A DNA stretch of 64,000 bases from Clostridium sp. Marseille-P2415 (GCF_900155545.1 NZ_LT732526.1:1261598-1325597), one strand, 5' to 3'; positions 44,759 to 53,279 are shown, counted from the stretch's first letter. Translations and numbers: made by a program. The notes: generated by a model from the letters alone, not told the origin.

Positions 44759-44922
44759 ACTAATTCCTCCTCCAAATAAAATATTGGGTTAGTTTTATCC
44801 CTCTTATTTTCGTAACCGAACAGTATTAAGTCCATGTTAATAGCTGCGGATACACTCACCGGATCTACCGGCCAAGTCAGAATATCGGATAATTTAATAT
44901 TAAAAGCTGTCTTAACTGCCTC
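44755..44922 (-). pseudogene. C-terminal remnant of an unidentified gene coupled to fhs
   Basis: An open frame after a TAA at 44923 reads KTAFNIKLSDILTWPVDPVS, VSAAINMDLILFGYENKRDK and ends ELV. It stops within the fhs start (4-base overlap), the pattern of a translationally coupled operon gene. The text looks protein-like, but there is no start codon with a ribosome site and I cannot name the family. I read it as the tail of a deleted upstream gene. Confidence 0.4.
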
Positions 44923-45100
44923 TTATAGAAATCACTTTTAATTATTTTCTTCCTGAACAGAACTCATATCTTCATCTCATTGAATTTTATAAAATATAAC
45001 AACAATTAAGACAGCACGCTAAGTATCAATGTGTTATAATAAATAATAAAGCATTTAACCTTCTAATAAAAGTACGCACTTTAAGGTAATGTGCTAACAT

Positions 45101-45113
45101 ATTGGTAACCAAT
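45101..45113. promoter_or_regulatory. Probable autoregulatory operator of the HxlR gene
   Basis: ATTGGTAACCAAT, a perfect 13-base palindrome with odd centre, 25 bases before the HxlR start. It has the same design, ATTRGT-N-ACYAAT, as the cores of the four larger palindromes. TATAAT at 45035-45040 is a possible -10. Confidence 0.6.
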
Positions 45114-45138
45114 TGAATTAATTGAAAGGAGTTTTACT

Positions 45139-45501
45139 ATGAGTACCCCCAGATGCCCAATTGATGCAACACTTTCACTTATCAGCGGTAAGTGGAAGTT
45201 ATCAATAATTAAAGAATTATTAGGCAGAGATGCCCGCTTTAATGAGCTTTGCCGCAATATCCCCAATATAAGCGCAAAAGTCTTGGCACAACAATTACGT
45301 GAGCTAGAAAAAGATGGATTAGTTGAACGTCATGTATTTCCGGTAGTTCCGCCTCATGTTGAATACCGCTTGACAGATTTAGGGAAAAGTCTTCTAAGTG
45401 TCTTCAAGGAAATCCGGCGCTGGGGATTATTTAACCTGATTAACGCTGAAAAAATTCCACTAAAATGTGATCTTTGTATTCAGTGCAGCAGTGAGGATTA
45501 A
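45139..45501 (+). CDS. HxlR-family transcription regulator
   Basis: A 120-residue winged-helix regulator: CPIDATLSLISGKWKLSIIK, FNELCRNIPNISAKVLAQQL, ELEKDGLVERHVFPVVPPHV, EYRLTDLGKSLL. The N-terminal Cys6 is the position used by YodB/HypR-type members to sense quinones, aldehydes or disulfide stress. AAAGGAG lies 8 bases before the ATG. The palindrome at 45101-45113 suggests autoregulation. What remains of the next gene is an oxidoreductase fragment. Confidence 0.93.
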   Translation: MSTPRCPIDATLSLISGKWKLSIIKELLGRDARFNELCRNIPNISAKVLAQQLRELEKDGLVERHVFPVVPPHVEYRLTDLGKSLLSVFKEIRRWGLFNLINAEKIPLKCDLCIQCSSED

Positions 45502-45638
45502 TGCACTCACCCTATATTCTTGAATCGGGAACCAATGCCTCATATGCTGATCTGAAAGAACCCATTATAACTGTCCTGCCAGATAATAGAACCCTTTTTT
45601 CAATAATTACATAGACATGTCAGTCGATAGTGGCAAGT

Positions 45639-45798
45639 GCATTATCAGACCTGCTCATAATCGGTGGAGTCCCCGGAGGATATGTAGGCGGCTATCTATA
45701 CGGCTAAGAATGGTTTAAATGTGACTCTGGTGGAAAAGCCTGAGTTAGACGGCACTGAAATTGAGAGTGATGTATCGGTCAACAGCTACAGGGTTTAA
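45639..45798 (+). pseudogene. Remnant of a lipoamide-dehydrogenase-type flavoprotein (FAD-binding start)
   Basis: Frame 1 reads DLLIIGGVPGGYVGGYLYG and stops; a shifted frame continues AKNGLNVTLVEKPELDGTE and on to TAA 45798. Together this is the GXGXXG FAD-binding opening of a pyridine-nucleotide disulfide oxidoreductase (usual text IIGGGPGGYVAAIRAAKLG and VTLVEKDELGGTCLN). The rest of the ~460-residue enzyme is gone. Confidence 0.65.
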
Positions 45799-45806
45799 AA
45801 TTTCAA

Positions 45807-45857
45807 AACCATGCATAAAGAGGTAAACAACACCTCTCTTATGCATGGTTCTTTTTT
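45807..45857 (+). terminator. Strong terminator after the oxidoreductase fragment
   Basis: AACCATGCATAA-A-GAGGT pairs with ACCTC-TC-TTATGCATGGTT around a short A-rich loop; CTTTTTT follows. Confidence 0.85.
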
Positions 45858-45892
45858 CCTCTTCTCCCCTGTTCACAGCCCCTCATCATCCT

Positions 45893-46246
45893 CTATCGAA
45901 ACTCTTTAATAGAGTTCCCCGAGAATTTCTTTTTCGGCAAACAGTGCAGTGGCTCCCCCAGTATGTAAAAATATAACGTTGTACCCGGCAGATAATATGA
46001 TAAATCATTGTTAAAATCATCCGCAATCAGAATCCGCTCCGCTCCAAGCCATTCAAGGGTATCATTACCTAATTCAGCGCAGTAAACTGCCTTAAGGAAA
46101 TCCGCCACTTCACGATTATAAGCAACATAGGGCATCTGAATTGGATGCTCTGGAGTACCATCGTTTTGTTTATCGGTAATCCATTCTCCTGAAACATACT
46201 ATTCTGAAAATATATCAATAAATTTTGTAATTTTACTGTATATCAT
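45893..46246 (-). pseudogene. DUF6508-like gene interrupted by an in-frame TAG
   Basis: From ATG 46246 (GGAGG 7 bases upstream) the frame reads MIYSKITKFIDIFSE, then TAG at 46201-46199, then YVSGEWITDKQNDGTPEHPI, QMPYVAYNREVADFLKAVY and on to 45893. Both sides are in the same frame and together make a 117-residue protein of the DUF6508 type. One point mutation to amber would explain it. Restart at the ATG at 46135 is possible but has no ribosome site. Confidence 0.7.
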
Positions 46247-46284
46247 ATAATGACCTCCTTCTGATGAGTGTCTGATATCATACT

Positions 46285-46323
46285 AAAAAGCCGCTTTCTG
46301 CTACAAGTATAGCAGGAAACGGC
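46285..46323 (-). terminator. Terminator after larA
   Basis: Minus strand GCCGTTTCCTGCTA pairs with TAGCAGAAAGCGGC (two mismatches); TTTTTAG follows. About 60 bases after the larA stop. Confidence 0.75.
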
Positions 46324-46382
46324 AACTTATCAATGTAAATCAGAACTTATTCATATCCTTCTGAGTTGCAAGCTGAGCATAG

Positions 46383-47657
46383 TTATTTCACCACAACAGC
46401 CACTCCATCTGGTATCACCGTTATTTTAGCCTCCTTTCCTTTTATCTGAAAAGCTCTTTCCAGCGCTTCTTCAAATGTATATGCATGCTGCATGTGCATG
46501 TTCTTTATCATCTCCGGGTCACACATATCTGAAACAAGTATTACAGTATGTTTATCGAGTATGCGGGCAAGAATCTGAAATTCCCATTGATCTGGAACTG
46601 TTTCATTTCTTCCTGTTTTCATAACATGATCAATAACTTCTCTTGGACTGCCTGCATTTGCCATATGATCATAGAAGGACTTGCCGCCATGTCCGTCATT
46701 GCAGGCAGACACCATGATGATGACTCCGCCTTCCTTACAGGCTGCTTCTGCTGCAGTCATACCTTTTACGGACTGATAGATATTCTGATCAAGAGGATAT
46801 CCTCCATTTGTCGATATGACAATATCCGCTTTCACTGCATTCACTGATGCAAGTTCCATAACAAATTTACATCCTTCTTCGTGGGCCAGCTCGCTGTCTC
46901 CTGCAAAAGCATTGATTATCTTCTTCTCACTGTCAATGACAACATTCAGTATAAAAGCGAGCTTTGCCTGCCTGGCCGCGTAAAGCATATCCATATGGAT
47001 GGGATTGTTTTTCAAAACTCCCGTCCTGGCGTACTCACTTGCTATAAATTCGGAACAATGGTTGGCCATCACTGTTCTTGCCGATGCCACTCCGGGAAGG
47101 ACGCTCTTTCTCCCCCCTGAAAATCCCGCAAAAAAATGGGGTTCTATAAATCCTTCTGAAATCAATAATTCTGTTTCCATAGCTGACTTATTGAGCCACA
47201 GTTCCCCTCCGGAAGGAAGATTTCCTACTCTTACGACACTGTTTTCATCCGCTGATAAATGATTGATGATCACTTCATTATCTACAATTTCCTGACCAAA
47301 TTTATGAATCATTTCTTCCCTGGAAGTAGGCCTGTGAAAACCGGTGGCTATTAATATTTTAATATCGATATCAGGATTTGCCTTTCTGATTCTTTGGAGA
47401 AGTATTGGCATTGTCACTTTGCTTGGTACAGGTCTAGTGTGGTCACTGGTTATGATTACCATGTTTTTTTTACCTCTTACCAGTTCTTCCAAATGAGGAC
47501 TTCCAATCGGATGATCCAATGCTTTATTTACAATCTCCTCCTGACTGCATTCTGCTATAAAAGCATGGGCTTTTGATTCTAATATTGCAGCCAGATTATG
47601 GTCTGGAATGACAATTTCTAAAAACTTTTTTGAATACGGTATCTTAATTTTTGCCAT
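46383..47657 (-). CDS. larA: LarA-type nickel-dependent lactate racemase homologue
   Basis: A 424-residue enzyme of the LarA (DUF2088) family, which interconverts D- and L-lactate or related 2-hydroxyacids by hydride transfer on a nickel-pincer nucleotide. The key residues fall at the numbers known from the Lactobacillus plantarum enzyme: H108 in ATGFHRP, H174 in EPHFFAG, the cofactor-bound K184 in GGRKSVLPG, and H200. GAGGGG precedes the ATG. Upstream lie fragments of etfB and lctD, so it is probably the survivor of a lactate-oxidation operon. No larB, larE or complete larC is in the window. Substrate other than lactate is possible. Confidence 0.92.
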   Translation of the reverse strand: MAKIKIPYSKKFLEIVIPDHNLAAILESKAHAFIAECSQEEIVNKALDHPIGSPHLEELVRGKKNMVIITSDHTRPVPSKVTMPILLQRIRKANPDIDIKILIATGFHRPTSREEMIHKFGQEIVDNEVIINHLSADENSVVRVGNLPSGGELWLNKSAMETELLISEGFIEPHFFAGFSGGRKSVLPGVASARTVMANHCSEFIASEYARTGVLKNNPIHMDMLYAARQAKLAFILNVVIDSEKKIINAFAGDSELAHEEGCKFVMELASVNAVKADIVISTNGGYPLDQNIYQSVKGMTAAEAACKEGGVIIMVSACNDGHGGKSFYDHMANAGSPREVIDHVMKTGRNETVPDQWEFQILARILDKHTVILVSDMCDPEMIKNMHMQHAYTFEEALERAFQIKGKEAKITVIPDGVAVVVK

Positions 47658-47691
47658 AAGTTCCCCTCACGTTCTTCTGGACAAGCTGTTT

Positions 47692-47745
47692 CTATTGAAA
47701 AATCTTTCCTGGAATTAATATGTTTTTAGGATCAAAAGCTAATTT
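47692..47745 (-). pseudogene. C-terminal fragment of an LctD/GlcD-type FAD-linked lactate dehydrogenase
   Basis: Reads [18 protein letters not shown] and stop, the standard closing segment of GlcD/LctD 2-hydroxyacid oxidases. It directly follows, in another frame, the etfB fragment, showing a deletion joint near 47745. Confidence 0.7.
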
Positions 47746-47842
47746 ATTCTTTCAACCCATGTCTCTTTAAAACACCTGTAACCGGATCCACTTCAACTTT
47801 TGAAGTTTCCGGAACCTGCTTGACACAAACTAAAATATCCAT
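47744..47842 (-). pseudogene. N-terminal fragment of electron-transfer flavoprotein beta subunit
   Basis: From ATG 47842 the text is [32 protein letters not shown], stop: the first ~30 residues of EtfB/LctB. The remaining ~230 residues of EtfB, all of EtfA and almost all of LctD are absent before the LctD tail begins. GAAAGAAATGG precedes the start. Confidence 0.8.
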
Positions 47843-47967
47843 TTTCCATTTCTTTCTTTGTATTAAAAATAGTGCTGCAAAAGTCAAACAGAATTTTAAT
47901 GGTATTTTGGTCTGACCACTTGAACCTATCATAGCACAGGAGAAAAAATTTATCTACACTTATGAAA

Positions 47968-48017
47968 TAAAAAAGCACACAGGTGATTATAATATTTACT
48001 ATTACCATCACCTGTGC
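47968..48017 (-). terminator. Terminator after the two-component operon
   Basis: Minus strand CACAGGTGAT pairs with ATCACCTGTG around an AT-rich 19-base loop; GTGCTTTTTTATTT follows. Confidence 0.75.
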
Positions 48018-48078
48018 CAGAAATGCCCGTCAAAGCCTAAAATGGTTGCTTTCCAAACCTCTCATTTTATAGGTTAGC

Positions 48079-48792
48079 TCAAGACTTATTAAAACGATAG
48101 CCAACTCCCCATACTGTATCAATAAACTGCGGATTGCTGCTGTCTTTTTCTATTTTTGACCGGATTCGATTAATGTGAACGGTAACGGTAGCATTATCGC
48201 CCATATATTCATACCCCCATATTCTTTCAAAAAGTTTCTCCTTAGAAAAAACAATATTTGGATTTGAAGCAAGAAACAGCAGCAGTTCAAATTCCCTGTT
48301 GGTGAATTTCACCTCTTCTCCTCTAATATAAACCTTGTATCCCTGCGTCATAATATGCAGATCACCCATTACAATGACCTCTGCCGTTCCCATTTCATCG
48401 TTTCCTTTTTCTTTGGTCGCGTTAGTCAGCCGATCGTAGCGTGCAAGATGAGACTTTACTCTTGCAACAAGCTCCGCAGGATCAAAGGGCTTTGATATAT
48501 AATCATCGGCGCCAAATCCCAACCCTCTAATCCGGTCAACCGGCTCCGTTTTAGCCGTCACCATCAGTATAGGCACATCACAGGTATCACGGATTTCCTT
48601 ACATAATTGAAAGCCATCTTTATGCGGCATCATGACATCCAGCAATAGTAAATCATATTGTTTTTCCCGCATCATCTCAAGAGCTGAATTTCCGTCATTC
48701 GCAATTTCTGCTTCGATATTGTTTATTTCCAGATAGTCCTTTTCAATGGCAGCGATCTCTTTATCATCCTCCACAATTAATACGCACTTCAT
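48079..48792 (-). CDS. OmpR-family response regulator
   Basis: A 237-residue regulator. The receiver domain (1-115) has the phospho-acceptor D52 in LLLLDVMMP, acidic pocket EDD at 8-10 and the switch Lys in YISKPFDP. The C-terminal winged helix (~140-237) reads FTNREFELLLFLASNPNIVF and TVWGVGYRF. Its start overlaps the end of the kinase gene by 4 bases, so the pair is coupled. The target is unknown; cell-envelope genes follow upstream on the same strand. Confidence 0.95.
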   Translation of the reverse strand: MKCVLIVEDDKEIAAIEKDYLEINNIEAEIANDGNSALEMMREKQYDLLLLDVMMPHKDGFQLCKEIRDTCDVPILMVTAKTEPVDRIRGLGFGADDYISKPFDPAELVARVKSHLARYDRLTNATKEKGNDEMGTAEVIVMGDLHIMTQGYKVYIRGEEVKFTNREFELLLFLASNPNIVFSKEKLFERIWGYEYMGDNATVTVHINRIRSKIEKDSSNPQFIDTVWGVGYRFNKS

Positions 48793-50249
48793 TGATGCTC
48801 CTCCTTTTCAACCGGAAGTTCTATGATTATAGTTAATCCACGATTACTTTCTGCATATATGTTCCCATTATTGGCAGTTACAATGTTTTTTGCAATGGCA
48901 AGTCCGAGTCCGCTGCCCTCCGTGGCATTGTTTCTTGACTCATCTCCGCGATAAAAACTATCAAACAAGCGAAGAAGCTGTTCATTCGTTACCCCTGCTC
49001 CATCGTCTTGTATGCGTATAATAATTCTTCCATTCTGCTCCGACAACGTCACCGTAATATGTACTTGCTTATCCCGATTATATTTAAGGCTGTTATCGAG
49101 TATATTCGTTATGGCACGGGTCATCTGTGCACCGTCTATAAACACCTTTTGATTGGTACAGGTACTTTTTAAGATTAGGACTGCATTATTTTTTTTAAAG
49201 TCGCATTCCATCGAATCCAGTAACGTGACAATAAAATTCTGTACCGTGACAGATTTGTAATCAAATGGGAATTTACCTGTTTTTAACTTGGAAAATAAGA
49301 ACAGAGAATTGATGAGTTCTTCGATCCTGCAAGCTTTCCGGTAAACGATATCCAAGTATGCCTTTTGCTTATCCGGTGTTTTGGCAATATCATCCTGCAA
49401 TCCCTTGACATAGCTTTTTATAGACGTGAGAGGCGAGCGGAGGTCGTGAGAAATCCCGGCAAGCATTTCGTTTCTGTCCCTTTCATATAACTCATTCTTC
49501 TTTAAATTCTCTTTAAGTTGATGCTGCATTTTATTAAAGGTATCACAAACCTTCTCTAACTCTTCTGTGTTCTGGCATAAAATATCTTGTTCATAATTTC
49601 CATCCCGAATGCGCTGAGCTCCATCACAAAGTGCGTTTAAGGGAATCATAACTTTTTTTAGCAACTTATTCGCAAGGTGCAAGCTAATCAGTATTACAAT
49701 AAATATAATTGCAGTAATGATCACGAAAGAAACGGTTATAAATGCCGCAGTATTTCCGGCGCCGCTTAAATAATTTTCATCGGTATCCCCCATTGCAATG
49801 AGTGTAATCGGCATTGTATTGGTTTGTAACCTTCGCCATAAGAGAAAAAAATTATCGTCCTTTACCCAAAGTGTTTGATTTGCAGTATATAAATTTTCTC
49901 GAACAATATAGTCTGAAAGTTCCGATTGTTCTTTTTTATCCAAACTGGTAAAGAGTACTTTGCCCGCCTGTATTCCACATATATAAAAATCGAGGTCAGA
50001 AAGTTGATTCATCAGGCGCTGCTGGGTTTCTATGCTGTCCGAAAGCAAATTGGCATCCGTGTCCTCAATGATAGTCTGGATTTGGTGCAGTGATTCGTTC
50101 ATTTCATTGATTTCGGTTATCTCTGCATCCGGATTTAAAATAAATTTTTTAACGGAAAAGAAAAAAACAGCCCCCATAAGAATCGATGTAACCAGCGGGA
50201 GGATTACCATCAATAAATTAGAATAAAATAATCGTTTTTTTATTGTCAA
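48789..50249 (-). CDS. Membrane sensor histidine kinase
   Basis: A 486-residue kinase with a first membrane span at ~8-30, an extracellular sensor region to ~165, a second span (~168-192) and a HAMP linker. The phospho-accepting His lies in GISHDLRSPLTSI near 270. The ATP-binding domain has LDNSLKYN (N box), DDGAGV and GSGLGLAIAK. It phosphorylates the response regulator encoded next. Signal unknown; the neighbourhood (glycosyltransferase and flippase-like relic) hints at envelope stress, which is only inference. Confidence 0.95.
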   Translation of the reverse strand: MTIKKRLFYSNLLMVILPLVTSILMGAVFFFSVKKFILNPDAEITEINEMNESLHQIQTIIEDTDANLLSDSIETQQRLMNQLSDLDFYICGIQAGKVLFTSLDKKEQSELSDYIVRENLYTANQTLWVKDDNFFLLWRRLQTNTMPITLIAMGDTDENYLSGAGNTAAFITVSFVIITAIIFIVILISLHLANKLLKKVMIPLNALCDGAQRIRDGNYEQDILCQNTEELEKVCDTFNKMQHQLKENLKKNELYERDRNEMLAGISHDLRSPLTSIKSYVKGLQDDIAKTPDKQKAYLDIVYRKACRIEELINSLFLFSKLKTGKFPFDYKSVTVQNFIVTLLDSMECDFKKNNAVLILKSTCTNQKVFIDGAQMTRAITNILDNSLKYNRDKQVHITVTLSEQNGRIIIRIQDDGAGVTNEQLLRLFDSFYRGDESRNNATEGSGLGLAIAKNIVTANNGNIYAESNRGLTIIIELPVEKEEHQ

Positions 50250-50361
50250 AGTTTCACCCTATTTCCTTTTCGTATCAAATTCCCACTAAAAAGTACAACA
50301 GTCATTCCAGTCACGAAGATTAGATAAAAACTGGCACTTCTTGTAATAATCATTGATGCAG

Positions 50362-50706
50362 TCAAATATTTTGCTTATTGCAGCCAGGATACAAAGTATG
50401 GTAAAAAGATCTAATTCCTGAATAAAAATATCCGACCAGAGAGTATTGAAAGCATCTTAAAATAGGCGTTTTTTTATCTTTTTGCTTTAAAAGTATCCAT
50501 AATATTAAACTTTCAGCACATATAAATAACAGTGCAGCAGCAGCACAAAGGATAAGCCAAAGCAAAGATACTTGACGCATGCTTTTTATTAAATCAGCTA
50601 TGTTGTTTCCATGGAATATTGTATAGCCCGTAAGAAGGGCTACCGTTAAAAACAGTAGTCCATTCACAAAAAGATTATGTTTTTTTATAAAAGCAGATAT
50701 CTTCAT
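50362..50706 (-). pseudogene. N-terminal fragment of an UPF0104/MprF-type flippase-like membrane protein
   Basis: From ATG 50706 (AGGAG before it): FVNGLLFLTVALLTGYTIFH, LLWLILCAAAALLFICAESL, then FQYSLVGYFYSGI. This is the usual opening of lysylphosphatidylglycerol-synthase-type flippase domains. After SGI, where relatives continue TPSASGG, the text becomes RSFYHTLYPGC and stops. About 200 residues are lost. Confidence 0.7.
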
Positions 50707-50717
50707 GTAATCTCCTT

Positions 50718-51743
50718 CTAAGCAAACATATACTTTCTCCTGGCAAAACGGTAACAAAAAACTGATACTTTATTACATAATGGCTTGGGCAATGTAGAAA
50801 TTACATTGAATGAAAAGTATCTGACCTGCCTATAAAGTGATTTATCTATATTTTCAAGTTCCAGCCATAGGTCTTTCATTTTAGATGTGTACTCATTTGT
50901 GTCTGCCAAAGAACATAAAACGGAAGTTATTGATAATAAAATAGATATTTGACGTACCATATATTTTGCAAGCTTCGGAGACATTTGCCTTATTTCCTCT
51001 ATGCTATAACTATTCATAACGATCCTTGTCACAGCAAACTGCTGATCAATTCTCCTTATCATATTTTTTTCATTTACCGACTGGTCTTCTCTTCCGATAT
51101 AATACTGGTAAAAATCTATATCCAGATACATCAGCTTTTTTACATAAGGCAGAGGTTGATATGCAAATATACTATCAACATAAAATGTATGTTCCGGCAG
51201 TTTTACACCTGCCCTCCGAACGACATCTGTTTTGAATGTCAGCGAATGCATCAAAAAATATTGTGATACGGTAAAGTGCTTTATATAATCCCATGTAGCA
51301 ATTCTGTTCGAATCAAACACATTTTTATAATGGATACGATGAGAATTACCTTCGTCCAATCGATTATACACATAGTTGGTAACAAACAAATCAATCGTCT
51401 TATCACCATGCTCTACAGACTCTTTAATTCTGTTAAGAAGTGTTAAGTAGCTTCTTTTATCCACCCAATCGTCAGAATCTACAACTTTAAAATAAACTCC
51501 GTTCGCCCGTTCTATTCCGGCATTCACACCCGAACCATGTCCTCCATTTTTTTTATGTACCGCTTTCACCATATTCGGATAAAGATCTGCATACATATCT
51601 GCTATCTTCCCTGTGTTGTCTGTAGAACCATCATTTACAATAATAATTTCTACATCTTCTCCACCTGGTAACAGAGATTTAATGCATCTGTCTAAATACG
51701 CTTCAGAATTATAACTTGGAACGACAAATGTAATATACTTCAT
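50718..51743 (-). CDS. Family 2 glycosyltransferase
   Basis: A 341-residue glycosyltransferase with a GT-A fold: ITFVVPSYNSEAYLDRCIKS at the start, IIIVNDGSTDNTGKIAD near 35, and the metal/nucleotide motif VDSDDWVD near 92. It transfers a sugar to an envelope lipid or polysaccharide; donor and acceptor are unknown. ATG 51743 follows AAGGAG by 8 bases. It ends 11 bases before the start of the flippase-like fragment, so the two formed one operon, now broken. Confidence 0.92.
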   Translation of the reverse strand: MKYITFVVPSYNSEAYLDRCIKSLLPGGEDVEIIIVNDGSTDNTGKIADMYADLYPNMVKAVHKKNGGHGSGVNAGIERANGVYFKVVDSDDWVDKRSYLTLLNRIKESVEHGDKTIDLFVTNYVYNRLDEGNSHRIHYKNVFDSNRIATWDYIKHFTVSQYFLMHSLTFKTDVVRRAGVKLPEHTFYVDSIFAYQPLPYVKKLMYLDIDFYQYYIGREDQSVNEKNMIRRIDQQFAVTRIVMNSYSIEEIRQMSPKLAKYMVRQISILLSITSVLCSLADTNEYTSKMKDLWLELENIDKSLYRQVRYFSFNVISTLPKPLCNKVSVFCYRFARRKYMFA

Positions 51744-52199
51744 ACTCCAAACTCCTTTTCTTTGCTTTCTCATGTTTAAAACACTTGTACAATACTCAGA
51801 TTACTGCACCGTTTATATGCCCTCATCTCACTGCATGAATGAATCATAACGTACATTTCTAAATTGCTGAGATAAAGAATATAAACGATATCTAAAATAT
51901 TCTTGTACAATGACCCGCACTTCCTGCCATATAGAAGCAGCAAAGCCAATATGAAAGCAATAGCCGGGAGAACGCTCCGCTCCACCACAGGCGTATCCAT
52001 TTGCACATTCCTTTGAACAAAAATTTTATACTACACGGCATAAGTTCGTTCATAAATTCAGCTCCAGTAAATACCAGAGCTGGCTTCGATGCCTCATCGT
52101 ATAAAGATATTTCTGTTCCAGAAGGCCTTGTTTTTTATATTGAAAATTCATACATTATTTATTTAACATAATAGATAAAATTATTCTTTTTTTACTAAC

Positions 52200-53279
52200 T
52201 TATATTTTATAATAGAATATCTTCGGCTCACTATCATCTTTGTTATAATACATGATGCACTCACGATTTCGATCCAGTTCGAAATCAACACAGTTACGAA
52301 ATACTGAAAAGCGATTATCAGAATTCAAATAATCCTCGGCCTTTAAACCATTCACATCACCATACCATGAACGATCAATGTTAAATCCACCGATTTCTTC
52401 TCTTTCTTCCTTGCTCATTCCAAAATACAATAAACCTTTTCCATCACTGCCTTTAGACCCCACCTCATAAGTGGTATCCATAAAATAGTCTTTATCATCC
52501 AGATGGACGATATTCCAAGCATGTCCGCCACTTTTCTGACTGAATCCACCATTGGTTATTGCATCTACTCCGGCTTGTAATAACAGATGACAATAAGCGC
52601 CTGAAAAGCTGGTGCATATTCCGGTCCCCTCCATCAGTGCATGATATGAGCTTCTATCTTCCACATTTATATCATATTTCATCCGACTGTTAAATTCATC
52701 ATATATAGCTATGGTTTTTTCAAAATCACTATCACCTTTTTGCAGGCAGCGCATATATGTGGCTACCTGATTTTCAAATTCTTTTATTTTTCTATCATGC
52801 TCTTTCCTGTTATCGGAATAATAGTACCAATGAATCGTCTTTGTCTCTTCATCATATATACACTTATCATTATCAAAATAAGCATCCGCTTGAAACATTA
52901 AAAAATTACTATTTGTAAGAAACTCGGCTTCATAGGAATATTCTTCTTTTGGACAAGGGCAGCTTGTTTCATAATTTATATATGCATCTACGAAATTTCT
53001 ATAAAATTCAATATATTCATTCCCATATTTAATTAAAAAATCTTTAGACAATACATAAGGATTATATTCAAAATCGTAATTTGTATCCTGAATCTTCTCT
53101 GCTTCACCTTTAATTAAATCTGACGCAGTTGCTTCCTTACCTGATTTTGATATAGTTTCTTCCTTTATCTGTTCATCGATATGTATAGGAGAATTTTTGT
53201 TTTCTTCGGTTACCTGGCCGCATCCGCTTAATGCCAATCCCCAGTAAATCATTGTTAATAACAGAATTATTTTTTTCAT
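52200..53279 (-). CDS. Lipoprotein with transglutaminase-like domain
   Basis: A 359-residue lipoprotein. Signal MKKIILLLTMIYWGLALSGC with lipidated Cys20. After a charged linker, residues ~185-300 form a transglutaminase-like fold with the full triad: C222 in GTGICTSFSGAY, H253 in GGHAWNIVHL, D268 in DYFMDTT. Such domains act as cysteine proteases or peptide/cell-wall cross-linking enzymes outside the cell. It appears to be a single-gene unit; substrate unknown. Confidence 0.88.
   Translation of the reverse strand: MKKIILLLTMIYWGLALSGCGQVTEENKNSPIHIDEQIKEETISKSGKEATASDLIKGEAEKIQDTNYDFEYNPYVLSKDFLIKYGNEYIEFYRNFVDAYINYETSCPCPKEEYSYEAEFLTNSNFLMFQADAYFDNDKCIYDEETKTIHWYYYSDNRKEHDRKIKEFENQVATYMRCLQKGDSDFEKTIAIYDEFNSRMKYDINVEDRSSYHALMEGTGICTSFSGAYCHLLLQAGVDAITNGGFSQKSGGHAWNIVHLDDKDYFMDTTYEVGSKGSDGKGLLYFGMSKEEREEIGGFNIDRSWYGDVNGLKAEDYLNSDNRFSVFRNCVDFELDRNRECIMYYNKDDSEPKIFYYKI

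Noticed and set aside
44759-45000. Tetrahydrofolate riboswitch upstream of fhs
   Set aside because: No matching conserved core or pseudoknot could be drawn; the stretch reads better as the tail of a deleted gene.
51776-52006. 76-codon minus-strand frame with one hydrophobic segment upstream of the glycosyltransferase
   Set aside because: AAAGGAATG is a weak ribosome site, only ~14 hydrophobic residues in a row, Cys/Tyr-rich odd tail; could be a relic but there is not enough support.
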